Assembly: GCF_002850745.1 (NCBI RefSeq)
Contig: NZ_KZ559473.1
Location: 1-64,000 of the forward strand
Origin: Nonomuraea indica
GTDB taxonomy: Bacteria; Actinomycetota; Actinomycetes; Streptosporangiales; Streptosporangiaceae
Direction of reading: 5' to 3'
DNA: 64,000 nt
Shown: positions 16,360 to 25,409 of the stretch, piece by piece
How positions within the stretch are numbered: position 1 is the first letter of the stretch
Layout: each line of letters starts with the position of its first letter
Program-made: the position numbers and the translations under genes
The notes under the pieces: model-generated
What the model was told of the DNA's origin: nothing
The model's database searches: none
Seen by the model: the letters and a program-made list of their open reading frames with translations, nothing else

Positions 16360-18144
16360 ATGGTGGCCCAAGGGACGACGCTGGCGGGGCGATATCGCCT
16401 GGACACCCGCATCGGCGCCGGTGGCATGGGCGAGGTGTGGCGAGGCGAGGACATCGTCCTGGCCCGCACCGTCGCCGTCAAGGTGCTGCTCCCGGGCCGG
16501 ATGGACGACCCGGGGTTCGTCGCGCGCTTCCAGGCCGAGGCCCGGGCGATGGCGACGATCAACCACGCCGGAGTGGTCGACGTCTACGACTACGGCGTGA
16601 GCGGCGACACCGTCTACTTAGTGATGAAGTTCGTCGACGGCGAGCCGCTCGACCGGCTGCTGGGCCGGCTGGGCAGGATCCCGCCGAAGGCCGCGATGGA
16701 GCTCATCGCGCAGGCCGCCGCGGCGTTGCAGGCGGTGCACGAGCAGGGGATCGTGCACCGCGACGTGAAGCCGGGCAACCTGATGGTGCAGCGTGACGGC
16801 ACGCTGGTGCTCACCGACTTCGGCATCGCGCGCTCCGACCTCGCCAACCGGCTCACCGACGCCGGCATGGTGCTGGGCACCGCCGCCTACTGCGCGCCTG
16901 AGCAGGCCGAGGGCGCTCCGGTGACGCCGGCCGTCGACATCTACGCCCTGGGCGTGGTGGCCTACGAGTGCCTGGCGGGGCAGCGGCCGTTCGACGGCGA
17001 CAGCGCGGTCACCATCGCGCTCAAGCACATCCGCGAGGCGCCGCCGCCGCTCCCCGCCGACATCCCCGCCCCGGTGCGGGCGCTGGTGGAGCAGGCGCTG
17101 TCCAAGGACCCGGCGCGGCGCTTCCCGACGGCCAAGGCCATGAGCGACACGGCCCGCCGGCTCGCGGCGGGCGAGTTGCCGCCCGCAGCCGGGCCGCCCC
17201 CAGCGGCGCCGTCCACGGGCGCCACGATGGCGGCGCCGCAGCAGCCGTACCCGCAGGGGCCGCAGCCCGGCGCCCACCAGCCGGGGGCCTACGAGACGGG
17301 CGCCCAGCAGTCCTACCAGACGGGCGCTCACCAGCAGTACCCCCAGCAGACCGGCGCTCACCAGCCGCATCCGCACCAGACGGGCGCTCACCAGCCGCAC
17401 CCGCACCAGACCGGCGGGCACCAACCGCACCCGCACCAGACCGGCGGGCACCAACCGCACCCGCACCAGACCGGCGCTCACCCTGCCGCGTCCCAGGACA
17501 CCCTGGTCGCCGGGGCAGGGCGGGGCGGCCGGGGGGCGGGCCGGACGCGTCGCAGGGGCGGCCTGATCGCGGGCATCGCCGCCGCGGTGGTGTTGGGTGC
17601 GGGCGCGGGAGCGGTGGCCGTGTCGAGCATGAACTCCCCCAAGGAGCCGGACGTCACCGTCACCACGACCAACGCGGCCCTGGAGCCCACACCCGGCAAG
17701 ACGACCAAGACATCCAGGCCCAGACCCACGAAGACGCCCACGGCGACGCGTGAGCAGATCACGCCGACGCAGCGGTCGCAGCCGCCCACGGAGGAACCCA
17801 CCAGGAAGCCGACGCCGAACAAGTCGCCGACGCCGACCACCAGCAAGTCGCCGTCCCCGACGCCGTCGGTCACCAAGCAGCCGAGGAAGGCCGTGCCGCA
17901 CACGCTCGACATGCTCTTCCCGGAGGCCGAGCGGCTCATCACGCAGGCCGGCTTCACCGTGCGGACCGACGACCAGACGGGCGGCGCGTTCCCCGACCAG
18001 TGCCTGCGGGTCGTGGAGTCGATCCCGGGCGGCGGCTCGCTGCTGGAGCTGAAGAAGCCAGTCAAGCTGGTGCTCCTGGAAGCCGCCTCGTGCCCGGGGA
18101 TGACGCCGACGCCGACGCCGACCTACACGGCCAACCGGCGGTAG
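16360..18144 (+). CDS. Transmembrane Ser/Thr protein kinase (PknB-like)
   Basis: 594 residues. The Hanks-type kinase domain spans about 10-270, with the glycine loop IGAGGMGEVW, Lys41 in VAVKVLL, HRDVKPGN (Asp135), DFG (153-155) and GTAAYCAPEQ. A His/Gln-rich repeat region follows (about 280-380, QTGAHQPHPH units), then a basic stretch, one transmembrane helix (about 401-422), a Thr/Pro/Lys-rich stalk and a C-terminal PASTA-like domain (about 510-575, LDMLFPEAERLITQAGFTV). It should sense the cell wall or surface and phosphorylate cytoplasmic targets. The ATG follows GGGGGAG closely. Confidence 0.88.
   Translation: MVAQGTTLAGRYRLDTRIGAGGMGEVWRGEDIVLARTVAVKVLLPGRMDDPGFVARFQAEARAMATINHAGVVDVYDYGVSGDTVYLVMKFVDGEPLDRLLGRLGRIPPKAAMELIAQAAAALQAVHEQGIVHRDVKPGNLMVQRDGTLVLTDFGIARSDLANRLTDAGMVLGTAAYCAPEQAEGAPVTPAVDIYALGVVAYECLAGQRPFDGDSAVTIALKHIREAPPPLPADIPAPVRALVEQALSKDPARRFPTAKAMSDTARRLAAGELPPAAGPPPAAPSTGATMAAPQQPYPQGPQPGAHQPGAYETGAQQSYQTGAHQQYPQQTGAHQPHPHQTGAHQPHPHQTGGHQPHPHQTGGHQPHPHQTGAHPAASQDTLVAGAGRGGRGAGRTRRRGGLIAGIAAAVVLGAGAGAVAVSSMNSPKEPDVTVTTTNAALEPTPGKTTKTSRPRPTKTPTATREQITPTQRSQPPTEEPTRKPTPNKSPTPTTSKSPSPTPSVTKQPRKAVPHTLDMLFPEAERLITQAGFTVRTDDQTGGAFPDQCLRVVESIPGGGSLLELKKPVKLVLLEAASCPGMTPTPTPTYTANRR
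17347..17486 (+). repeat. 30-bp coding repeats, His/Gln-rich kinase linker
   Basis: Units start at 17347, 17377, 17407, 17437 and 17467, each opening CAGACSGGCG, and encode QTGAHQPHPH or QTGGHQPHPH in the juxtamembrane linker of the kinase. The last unit is partial. The spacing is exact and in frame, so this is coding, not CRISPR. The His content hints at metal binding, which is unproven. Confidence 0.9.
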
Positions 18145-18151
18145 GCCGGGC

Positions 18152-19798
18152 TCACACGCCCGTGGTGTTGCGGGGGTAGGCGATCTGGGGATCGGTCGCG
18201 ATGTTCACCAGGTACGGGACGCCCGAGTCGAACGCCCGGCGCAGCGCCGGACCGATCTCCGACGGCTTGGTGACCAGCTCGCCACCGCCGCCGAGGGCGG
18301 TCACCACCTGGTCGTAGCGGCAGTTGGGCTGCAGCTCGGCGGCCACGTCGTAGCCGTAGAGCAGCTGCATGGGATGCTTCTCCAGCCCCCACATGCCGTT
18401 GTTGCCGCAGATCATCACCACCGGCAGGTTGTGCCGTACGAGCGTGTCGACGTCCATCAGCGAGAAGCCCGCCGCCCCGTCGCCCAGCAGCAGCACCACC
18501 TGCGAGGAGGGCCTGGCCAGCCGCGCCGCGATGGAGTAGCCGAGGCCGGTGCCGAGGCAGCCGTAGGGGCCCGGGTCGAGCCAGTTGCCCGGCCGCCTGG
18601 GCTCGACGTACTTGCCCGCGTAGGAGACGAAGTCGCCGCCGTCGCCGATGACCACGGCGTCGTCGTCGAGCACCCGGGCCAGCTCGCCGTAGATGCGCAT
18701 CGGGTGGATGGGGTCGCTGTCGGCGGCCAGCAGGCCGGCGTCGCCCGCGATCGCCGCGGCGGCCGTCTCCGACAGCCGGGCCAGCCAGGCGGCGTGGCGG
18801 TCGGGCTTCACCCCGGCCTCGTCGCAGGCCGTGCCGAGGCTCCAGAACACCACGGACAGGTCGCCGGCGGCGGACGCGGCCGGCTGCATGTGCGTGGCGA
18901 GCTGCGACGGCGCGTCGGCGATGTGCACCACCTTGGCCAGCGGGGCGCCGTCCTTGCCGCCGAACCAGCCGTAGCCGAGGCGGAAGTCGAGCGGCGTGCC
19001 GATCACGATGACCAGGTCGGCCTGGCCGAGGGCGAGGCCGCGCGCCCGGGTGACGAGCAGCTCGTGACCGGCGGGCAGGATGCCGCGTCCCTGGCCGTTG
19101 GGGATGACGGGCAGCCGCCAGGTCTCGGCGAAGTCGCGGGCCGCCTCCTCGGCGCGGTCCATCCACACGTCCGACCCGAGGACCAGCACCGGACGCTCGG
19201 CCTCCGCGATCAGCCGGGCGATCGAGGCGAGGGCGTCGGGGTCGGGCTCCAGCGGCGACGGCGTCTGCGTCTCGACGTCGTGGATCGGTGAGGGGGAGAA
19301 CAGGTGGTCCATGTAGACGTCGAGGAACACCGGGCCGCGGTGCGGCGCGAGGGCGGTGCGGAAGGCCAGCTCGACGTCCTGGCCCACCGACTCGGCGTCG
19401 CTCGCGGTGAAGGCCAGCTTGGTGATCGGTTCGAGCAGCGGGGGGTGGTCCATCTCCTGGAGCGCGCCGCTGCCCCAGCGTGACTGCGGGGCCCGGCCGC
19501 CGAGGATCACCACCGGGGAGCCGTTGAAGTGGGCCGTGGCGACGCCGCTGACGCCGTTGGTGATGCCGGGGCCCGCCGTGAGCACCGCCAGGCCAGGTCT
19601 TCTCGTCAGCCGCGCGGTCGCCTCGGCGGCGAACACCGCGCTCTGCTCGTGCCGTACGTCGAGGATGCGCATGCCCTCGTGCACGGCCCCGTCGTAGAGC
19701 GGGAAGACGTGGCCTCCCGACAGGGTGAACATGGTCTCGACGCCATAGGCCTTGGACACGGCGACGGCGGCGTCACCGGCGTGCTTCGCAGACTCCAT
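18152..19798 (-). CDS. Thiamine pyrophosphate enzyme, acetolactate-synthase-like
   Basis: 548 residues with the three-part TPP enzyme plan. The N-terminal domain has the catalytic Glu in RHEQSAVFAAEA and the loop GPGITNGVSG, the central domain is nucleotide-binding, and the C-terminal cofactor motif is GDGAAGFSLMD...NNGMWGLEK. Closest by eye to acetolactate synthase large-subunit-like proteins of mycobacteria (IlvG/IlvX type) without an adjacent small subunit, so a different 2-oxoacid substrate is possible. A TAAGTT -10-like box ends 6 bases before the ATG, suggesting a leaderless transcript. Confidence 0.8.
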   Translation of the reverse strand: MESAKHAGDAAVAVSKAYGVETMFTLSGGHVFPLYDGAVHEGMRILDVRHEQSAVFAAEATARLTRRPGLAVLTAGPGITNGVSGVATAHFNGSPVVILGGRAPQSRWGSGALQEMDHPPLLEPITKLAFTASDAESVGQDVELAFRTALAPHRGPVFLDVYMDHLFSPSPIHDVETQTPSPLEPDPDALASIARLIAEAERPVLVLGSDVWMDRAEEAARDFAETWRLPVIPNGQGRGILPAGHELLVTRARGLALGQADLVIVIGTPLDFRLGYGWFGGKDGAPLAKVVHIADAPSQLATHMQPAASAAGDLSVVFWSLGTACDEAGVKPDRHAAWLARLSETAAAAIAGDAGLLAADSDPIHPMRIYGELARVLDDDAVVIGDGGDFVSYAGKYVEPRRPGNWLDPGPYGCLGTGLGYSIAARLARPSSQVVLLLGDGAAGFSLMDVDTLVRHNLPVVMICGNNGMWGLEKHPMQLLYGYDVAAELQPNCRYDQVVTALGGGGELVTKPSEIGPALRRAFDSGVPYLVNIATDPQIAYPRNTTGV

Positions 19799-19874
19799 GC
19801 CGGGAACTTACCAACGAGTCACACGAGTAAACAGCGGTTCCACGCCCGTGCTGGGCGGCTCGGCCCCGGCCGGG

Positions 19875-20648
19875 TCAGCCGCAGCAGACGCGGACGCGGC
19901 CGTCACCCGTCTCGGCGGTGATCTTCCTCGGCGAGCCGGGGTCGTGCCGCACGTCCATGTCCACGACGGTCGCGCTGGTCGTCACGTCGTACGACGTCCC
20001 GTCGTCGGGTACGACCACGCTCACCCCGCCGGATGCGCGGATCACCGCCCGGACATCCGTCGGCGGCTGCCGGAAGACCAGCTCCACGTCACCGGACCCC
20101 ACTTCCACGTCGGTGCGCCCGCCGCCCAGTTCCATGGCCGCGACGTCGCCGGAGCCGCTCCTGACGTGCACGTCGCCGAGGGCGTCGGTCACGCGCACGT
20201 CACCGGAGACCGTGGTGACGCGCACCTTGCCCTGGACGCCGGCCACGTGCAGCGACGCGCCCACGGTCCTGGCCTCGATGATCGCCTCCGGTGGCACGAA
20301 CAGCACGTAGCCGACGTCGCAGATGGGTCCGTCGCGCAGCCGGTCGGAGCAGCCGGCACCGAGCCGCAGGGTCCGCCCGTCCCACTCCTCGGTCACGTCG
20401 GGCCTGCGCTCGCTCCACCGCAGTCGCCGCTCCAGGACGAGCTCGCCCGCTTCGCCGGCCTGGACGAAGAGGGCGTGAACGCCCGGGCCGGCCTGCAGGT
20501 CCAGCACGGCCTGGTCGACGGTGATGGACCTGCGCGAGATCTCCGTCGGCGGATCGGCGTCGGCGACGCCGTGGTAGAGCCCCACGGTGGCCAGCGTCAG
20601 GGCGATCACCGTGGCCGCCGTGCCGAGGAGCAGCCAGAGTGCCCTCAC
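19875..20648 (-). CDS. Membrane-anchored DUF4097 beta-repeat protein
   Basis: 257 residues: one N-terminal transmembrane or signal helix (ALWLLLGTAATVIALTLATVGL) followed by a DUF4097-type beta-helix of repeated TVSGDVRV / GSGDVAAM / GSGDVELV blades. Function is unknown; such proteins often sit with envelope-stress regulators. GTG 20648 overlaps the stop of the response-regulator gene (GTGA) and has AGGAG six bases upstream, so it is the third gene of a kinase-regulator-DUF4097 operon. Confidence 0.75.
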   Translation of the reverse strand: MRALWLLLGTAATVIALTLATVGLYHGVADADPPTEISRRSITVDQAVLDLQAGPGVHALFVQAGEAGELVLERRLRWSERRPDVTEEWDGRTLRLGAGCSDRLRDGPICDVGYVLFVPPEAIIEARTVGASLHVAGVQGKVRVTTVSGDVRVTDALGDVHVRSGSGDVAAMELGGGRTDVEVGSGDVELVFRQPPTDVRAVIRASGGVSVVVPDDGTSYDVTTSATVVDMDVRHDPGSPRKITAETGDGRVRVCCG

Positions 20649-21301
20649 GGCAGGCTCCTGACCTTGAGGAACCGCAGCACGGCGAGCACCCGCCGATGAT
20701 CGCCCTCGGCGGGGGGAAGGTCGAGCTTGGTGAAGATGTTGCCGATGTGCTTGCCCACCGCGCCCTCGCTGAGCACCAGTTCCTGGCCGATGCCCGCGTT
20801 GGAGCGGCCCTCCGCCATCAGCTTGAGCACCTCGTGCTCGCGCGGGGTGAGCCGGTCGAGCGGGTCGCTGTGGCCGCGCAGCAGCAGTTGGGAGACGACC
20901 TCCGGGTCCAGCGCCGTCCCGCCGGCGGCCACCCGGCGCAGCGCGTCGATGAACTCCGCCACATCGGCCACCCGGTCCTTCAGCAGGTAGCCGACGCCGC
21001 CGCCGGTCGCGGAGGCGAGCAGCCGGGCCGCGTACCGCTCCTCGACGTACTGCGACAGCACCAGCACGGCCATGCCGGGCCACTGGCGGCGCAGCACCAG
21101 CGCCGCCCGCAGGCCCTCGTCGGAGTGCGTGGGAGGCATCCGCACGTCGGTGACCACCAGCTCCGGCCGGTGCTCCTCGGCCACGCGCAGCAGCCCCTCG
21201 GCGTCCGCCACGGCCGCCACCACGCGCATGCCGGCCGCCTCCAGCAGCCGGACCAGGCCCTCGCGCAGCAGGACCGAGTCCTCGGCGAGCACTACTCGCA
21301 T
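20645..21301 (-). CDS. NarL/LuxR-type response regulator
   Basis: 218 residues. The receiver domain has the acidic pair (VVLAEDS), the phosphoacceptor Asp in ELVVTDVRMP and the Lys in GYLLKDRV. The C-terminal LuxR helix-turn-helix is DRLTPREHEVLKLMAEGRSN...LSEGAVGKHIGNIFTKLDL. It overlaps the sensor kinase gene by 10 bases, which makes the pairing certain, and is coupled to the DUF4097 gene downstream. Confidence 0.9.
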   Translation of the reverse strand: MRVVLAEDSVLLREGLVRLLEAAGMRVVAAVADAEGLLRVAEEHRPELVVTDVRMPPTHSDEGLRAALVLRRQWPGMAVLVLSQYVEERYAARLLASATGGGVGYLLKDRVADVAEFIDALRRVAAGGTALDPEVVSQLLLRGHSDPLDRLTPREHEVLKLMAEGRSNAGIGQELVLSEGAVGKHIGNIFTKLDLPPAEGDHRRVLAVLRFLKVRSLP

Positions 21302-22452
21302 GGCAGCTCCACTTCGATCGTCGTCGGGCCGCCGAACGGGCTGCTCAGCCGCAGCGTGCCGTCCACCGAGCCGATTCGCTGGGCGAGGCCGCGCAGCCCG
21401 GTGCCGCCGTCGAGGTCGGCGCCGCCGCGGCCGTCGTCGTGGACGGACACGCGCAGCCGGTCGCGCTCGCGCGTCACGCTCACCTCGGCCCTGGTGGCCG
21501 CCGCGTGTTTGGCGATGTTGGTCAGGGCTTCGGACACGATGAAGAAGGCCACCGCCTCTATGGTCGGGGAGGGGCGCCGGTCGAGGTCGACGCGGAGCCG
21601 TACGGGGAAGGGGGCGCGGGCGGCGACGCCGGACAGCGCCGCGTCGAGGCCCTGGTCGTTGAGCACGGCCGGGTGCAGGCCGCGGACGAAGTCGCGCAGC
21701 TCCTTGAGTGCCTGTTTGGCCTCCTCGTGCGCCTGCTCGATGGCCGCGCGGGCCGGTTCGGGCAGGTCGGTGAGCGTGGCGCGGGCCAGCCCGAGGTTCA
21801 TCGCCAGCGACACCAGCCGCTGCTGGGCGCCGTCGTGCAGGTCGCGCTCGATGCGGCGCCGCTCGGCGTCGGCGGCGTCGATGACGCCGGCTCGGCTCTC
21901 GGTCAGCGTCTCGATGCGCCGGTCCAGCTCGTGGCGGCTCGGGCCGAGCAGCACGCGGGCGACCGCCAGGTCCAGGCTCGCGGTGGCCCGCGCCAGGATC
22001 GGGGCGAGCACGAGCAGAGCCGCACCGACGGTGACGTACGCGCCGGCCACGACGGGGTTGCGCAGGTCGATGGGGAACTCCAGCGGCGGCGGCTGCAGGT
22101 GCGGCTGCAGGAACGCCGTCAGCCCCACGAGAGCCCCCGCCCAGGCCAGCGCGACCGGGAGCGCGCACACGACGCTCACCAGCGGCGAGAGCAGGTGGTA
22201 GCCGGCCTGCCGCCAGGTCGCCGGGTGGCGCCAGGTGGCGGGCGCCGTCGTCGGCGGGATGCGCACGTCGAGGAAGGCGGCGAACCGCGACCGCTGGACC
22301 CCCGTCAGGACCGGCATGCCGCGGCGCAGCAGCGGCGGCACCACCACCATCACCAGCGTCAGCTCGAAGAACACCGCCGAGACCAGGACCCCGGTCATCA
22401 GGTGCGCCGTGTCGAGCCAGGCCCGTGCCGACCACGGGCGGGGGACTTTCAT
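21292..22452 (-). CDS. Sensor histidine kinase (HisKA_3 type)
   Basis: 386 residues. Four or more hydrophobic helices come first (HLMTGVLVSAVFFELTLVMVVV, SPLVSVVCALPVALAWAGALVG, AYVTVGAALLVLAPILA). The dimerisation helix ERRRIERDLHDGAQQRLVSL carries the phosphoacceptor His, and the ATPase domain has SEALTNIAKHA and HDDGRGGADLDGGTGLRGLAQR. No extracytoplasmic sensor domain is evident, so it may sense the membrane itself. GTG codons at 22461 and 22458 are alternative starts; none has a clear ribosome-binding site. Confidence 0.87.
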   Translation of the reverse strand: MKVPRPWSARAWLDTAHLMTGVLVSAVFFELTLVMVVVPPLLRRGMPVLTGVQRSRFAAFLDVRIPPTTAPATWRHPATWRQAGYHLLSPLVSVVCALPVALAWAGALVGLTAFLQPHLQPPPLEFPIDLRNPVVAGAYVTVGAALLVLAPILARATASLDLAVARVLLGPSRHELDRRIETLTESRAGVIDAADAERRRIERDLHDGAQQRLVSLAMNLGLARATLTDLPEPARAAIEQAHEEAKQALKELRDFVRGLHPAVLNDQGLDAALSGVAARAPFPVRLRVDLDRRPSPTIEAVAFFIVSEALTNIAKHAAATRAEVSVTRERDRLRVSVHDDGRGGADLDGGTGLRGLAQRIGSVDGTLRLSSPFGGPTTIEVELPCE

Positions 22453-22509
22453 GGCCACCACGGTAATGAGCGGGGCGCGGCGCGCGACATGGGTCTGGTG
22501 TGCGGGTGG

Positions 22510-22531
22510 GGGGTGGGGCCAGCCCCACCCC
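22510..22531 (-). terminator. Hairpin after the nuclease gene
   Basis: GGGGTGGGGC and GCCCCACCCC flank a two-base centre, forming a very G+C-rich stem about 12 bases after the stop of the minus-strand nuclease gene and before the kinase gene. There is no T-run, as is common for actinobacterial terminators. Confidence 0.6.
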
Positions 22532-22542
22532 AGCGGGGATCA

Positions 22543-23511
22543 CTACAGCGGGGGCACCGACCAGCCCTTCTCGCGGAACAGCGGGGCGTGCTCCGGGTTG
22601 ACGAACAGCCGGTCCTCGGGCGCCGGGACGCGGAGGTAGCTCTGCGGGTGCAGGAGCTCCCTGGCGTCGTCCGACAGGTCGAGGACGTAGCGGTCGGGGG
22701 CCCGGCGCTGCGCCAGGAAGCGCAGCTCGAACGGCAGGAGCGCCAGCGGAGCGGTGTGCTCCCACAGGCCGAGCCCGCCCGCCCGGGCCGCGCGGACGGC
22801 CTCCCTGGCGCGGCCGAGCGCGCCCGCCTCGCCCACCGCGCGGCCGGTGCCGGGCGCGGGCACCGCGTCGGCCACCCGCCCCTCCTGCCGGACGAACGGG
22901 TCGACGTTGGGCCAGATGAAGTACGGCACCACGTGGCCCGCGGCGAGCAGGCGCTCGTTGTAGGGGTCGGGGCGGGGCCTCTCGCGCTGCTCGCGGTTGA
23001 CGTAGCAGAGCAGCCGGCCGTACCTGTCGAGGATCTCGTGCGCGAAGGCCAGCCTGAGCTTGAACGTGGCCTCGGTGTGTCCCTGCTCGGCGAGGTCGCC
23101 GGCGATCATGTCCTTGAGCGCCCGGGTGGCGGGGGCGGCGTGGCGGGCGTGGTTGGCGGCGGCGTCCGGCCCCAGCCGGGACAGCAGGTCGCGGTGCAGA
23201 GCGCTGCGCAGGACGAGCGGCGGGAAGCCTTCGGCGAACGGGTCGGTGAGGAACGTCGTCCACGCGGGATGCTCGATGGGGACGAATCCGCGCGGGAGGT
23301 CCGGGAGACCGGGGTTGCGAGGCAGCTCGAAGCTGACCTCCGGAGCGTCGACGCCGAGCAGGCGCACGCCGAAGTTGCCGTCGGCGGCGATGTTGATCGT
23401 GTCGCCGTCGTGCACGACCCTGTCCACCGGCTGCGCCACGCCGTTGCGGCGGGCCAGCAGGCCATGGCCGACCGTGATGCCGGGGACGGGTTGTTCGATC
23501 GCCTTTGCCAT
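22543..23511 (-). CDS. Thermonuclease (SNase-like) domain protein
   Basis: 322 residues. An SNase-type OB-fold signature is present: VVHDGDTINIAADGNFGVRL then LGVDAPEVSFE, and later AHEILDRYGRLLCYVN, the counterparts of the DGDT, RLxGIDAPE and YGR segments of staphylococcal nuclease. A long insertion (about residues 70-170) and a C-terminal ~120-residue extension make it larger than simple nucleases. No signal peptide, so it is probably cytoplasmic. Cofactor and substrate are unknown. Confidence 0.7.
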   Translation of the reverse strand: MAKAIEQPVPGITVGHGLLARRNGVAQPVDRVVHDGDTINIAADGNFGVRLLGVDAPEVSFELPRNPGLPDLPRGFVPIEHPAWTTFLTDPFAEGFPPLVLRSALHRDLLSRLGPDAAANHARHAAPATRALKDMIAGDLAEQGHTEATFKLRLAFAHEILDRYGRLLCYVNREQRERPRPDPYNERLLAAGHVVPYFIWPNVDPFVRQEGRVADAVPAPGTGRAVGEAGALGRAREAVRAARAGGLGLWEHTAPLALLPFELRFLAQRRAPDRYVLDLSDDARELLHPQSYLRVPAPEDRLFVNPEHAPLFREKGWSVPPL

Positions 23512-23610
23512 GCCTGCATCATCACCCCGGATCCGTCGTATGTCCCGATGATCCGAACCAAAGCGCAGTATGCGGCATCTCATCAGTTGTCGTTCATACG
23601 GGAGGTTCTG

Positions 23611-24192
23611 ATGATTCAGCTGGGCATGGCGGTGGTGGCCGCCGCCGCGGTGCTGGGCGGCTCGGGAGGCCTGCCGAAGGGCACCCTGTTCATGGAGTCG
23701 CACCCGCCGGCGAAGTCGTGGGAGACCTACACCACGTCCGACTCGCTCAGGCGCCCGCTGAGCGTCAACCCGTGCAACCGCAGGAAGGCGTGGGACGGCG
23801 GGCGGGTGGCCGCCCGCACCATGGTGCACGCGTGGGAGAACCAGATGCGCGACGAGCAGCTCGTCGTCTACCGCGACACGGCCGAGGCCAGGAAGGCCGT
23901 GCGCGGGCTGCGGGCCGAGCTGGCGCGCTGCGCGGTGGTGGGCGGCGGGCACGACCGCTCCCGCTACTACGCCAAGCCGGTCGCGGTGGGCGACGAGGCG
24001 CTGAGGGTGGGCGGCCTGCATTTCGAGAACAGCACGAGGTCGGTCGTCATGCGGCGGGGCGCCGCCGTCTACGTCGTGGGGGAGACGGGACGGGTGTCGA
24101 AGGGCCTGCCCATGCCGTACTTCCGCGGCCTGGTCGAGCAGGCCGGCCGGATGGCCGCGAAGGTGTGCGGGCTGCCGCGCACCGGCTGCTGA
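23611..24192 (+). CDS. Secreted protein of unknown function
   Basis: 193 residues with an ideal ribosome-binding site (GGGAGG, 5 bases before ATG) and a signal peptide (MIQLGMAVVAAAAVLGGSGG). The mature part has paired cysteines (NPCNRRKAW, ELARCAVV, VCGLPRTGC) and resembles PknH-type extracellular sensor domains in its pattern (WENQMRDEQLVVYRDTAEAR), but I do not recognise the family firmly. It stands alone, divergent from the nuclease. Confidence 0.72.
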   Translation: MIQLGMAVVAAAAVLGGSGGLPKGTLFMESHPPAKSWETYTTSDSLRRPLSVNPCNRRKAWDGGRVAARTMVHAWENQMRDEQLVVYRDTAEARKAVRGLRAELARCAVVGGGHDRSRYYAKPVAVGDEALRVGGLHFENSTRSVVMRRGAAVYVVGETGRVSKGLPMPYFRGLVEQAGRMAAKVCGLPRTGC

Positions 24193-24224
24193 GCCACACC
24201 TGACCGGCGCGCCCCGGGACGGGC

Positions 24225-24300
24225 GCGTCGTGCCGAGGCGGGGCGCGTCCACCGGGGGATCGTAGCGTCGTGCCGAGGCGGGGGCGCGTCCGCGGGGGAC
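24225..24300 (+). repeat. Two 40-bp G+C-rich tandem copies in a gap
   Basis: The gap 24193-24443 carries no supported gene. Two ~40-base copies (from 24225 and 24265, each opening GCGTCGTGCCGAGGCGGGG) are followed by more degenerate G-rich copies to about 24345. Probably slippage-derived intergenic sequence. Confidence 0.55.
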
Positions 24301-24443
24301 GGGCGCGCCTCGGGGGGACGGGTGTGCCCGCGGGGGCGGGCACGTCCACGTGATGGGCGCGCGGCTGTGCGCGGGGGCCGCAGCCGCGCGCCCCGCACGG
24401 CCGCGGGCGCGCGCTCCATGGCTTCCGGTCACACCGCTCCCGG

Positions 24444-25166
24444 TCACACCGGCAGCTCAAAGCTCCGTCTGAACGTGGCGAGGTCCAGGGAACCGCCCAG
24501 GGTGGCACCCAGTCCTGCGCGCGCGACGCCGGCGAACGCCTCGGCGCCGAGCGCGCCGCAACCCTCCGGCAGCACCCCGGCCAGCGGGCGTGCCGCCAGC
24601 ATCTCCAGGTCGGCGACGTTGCTCCGCTCGGCCTCGCCGGGCTCTCGGGGCCAGGACCCGATCACCAGGCCGGCCAGGGACAGCCCGCGGTGTGCCAGTG
24701 CCTCCAGCGTGAGCGCCGTGTGGTTGAGCGTGCCCGATCCGGCCCGGACGACCACGAGGACCGGCGCGCCGAGCATCCGCGCCAGGCCGGCGAGTGTGCC
24801 GCCGTCCTCGTCGAAGCGCACCAGCAGCCCGCCCGTGCCCTCCACCAGCACCAGCCGGTGGGACTCGGCCAGTTCGCCGATCCGCTCGGCGGCCGCCGTC
24901 AGCGACACGGGCGGCAGACCGGCCGCCCGCGCGGCGGCCGCGGGGGAGAGCGGCGCGGGGTAGCGGGCCAGCTCGAACGTCGTCGGCACCCCGGCGAGCC
25001 GGATGACCTCGTCCAGGTCCCCCGGCTCGCCGGGGGCTCTGCCCGTCTGGGCGGGCTTCACCACGGCCACGCTCGATCCGCGCTGCCTGGCCAGCGCCGC
25101 CACGGCGGCGGTCACGACGGTCTTGCCGACGCCGGTGTCGGTGCCGGTGACGATGAGTACGCTCAC
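24444..25166 (-). CDS. bioD: Dethiobiotin synthetase
   Basis: ATP-dependent carboxylase that closes the ureido ring in biotin synthesis. 240 residues with the P-loop GTDTGVGKTVVTAAVAALA, the KPAQTG substrate segment, DLDEVIRLAG, the ARYPAPLSPAAAA region and VEGTGGLLVRF. GTG start. The other biotin genes are absent except a bioF remnant about 1 kb upstream on the same strand, separated by dasR, so the biotin cluster appears disrupted. Confidence 0.9.
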   Translation of the reverse strand: MSVLIVTGTDTGVGKTVVTAAVAALARQRGSSVAVVKPAQTGRAPGEPGDLDEVIRLAGVPTTFELARYPAPLSPAAAARAAGLPPVSLTAAAERIGELAESHRLVLVEGTGGLLVRFDEDGGTLAGLARMLGAPVLVVVRAGSGTLNHTALTLEALAHRGLSLAGLVIGSWPREPGEAERSNVADLEMLAARPLAGVLPEGCGALGAEAFAGVARAGLGATLGGSLDLATFRRSFELPV

Positions 25167-25409
25167 CAGGCCAGCCTAGGACGGCGTGGCCCGCGTCCCG
25201 CGCCCGGCGCACGGGCCGGCGGTGAGAGCCGGAGTTCGCGGCGCCTGGCCGGCCCAGGGGGCTCGCGAGGGCCGCCTTCGAGGGCTCCCACGGCCCACAG
25301 GGCGGCCGTCGCGGTGGCCCGCCGTCGTCCGGTCAGCGGGCGTCTTCCTGGAGGCCCTCAGCCCCGTGCGGCGGGTGGCGGTGCCGGCGGCCGTGCCGTA
25401 AAGGATGGG

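Noticed and set aside
17347..17486. Regular 30-base repeats suggestive of a CRISPR array
   Set aside because: The units are contiguous without spacers and in frame within a kinase gene.
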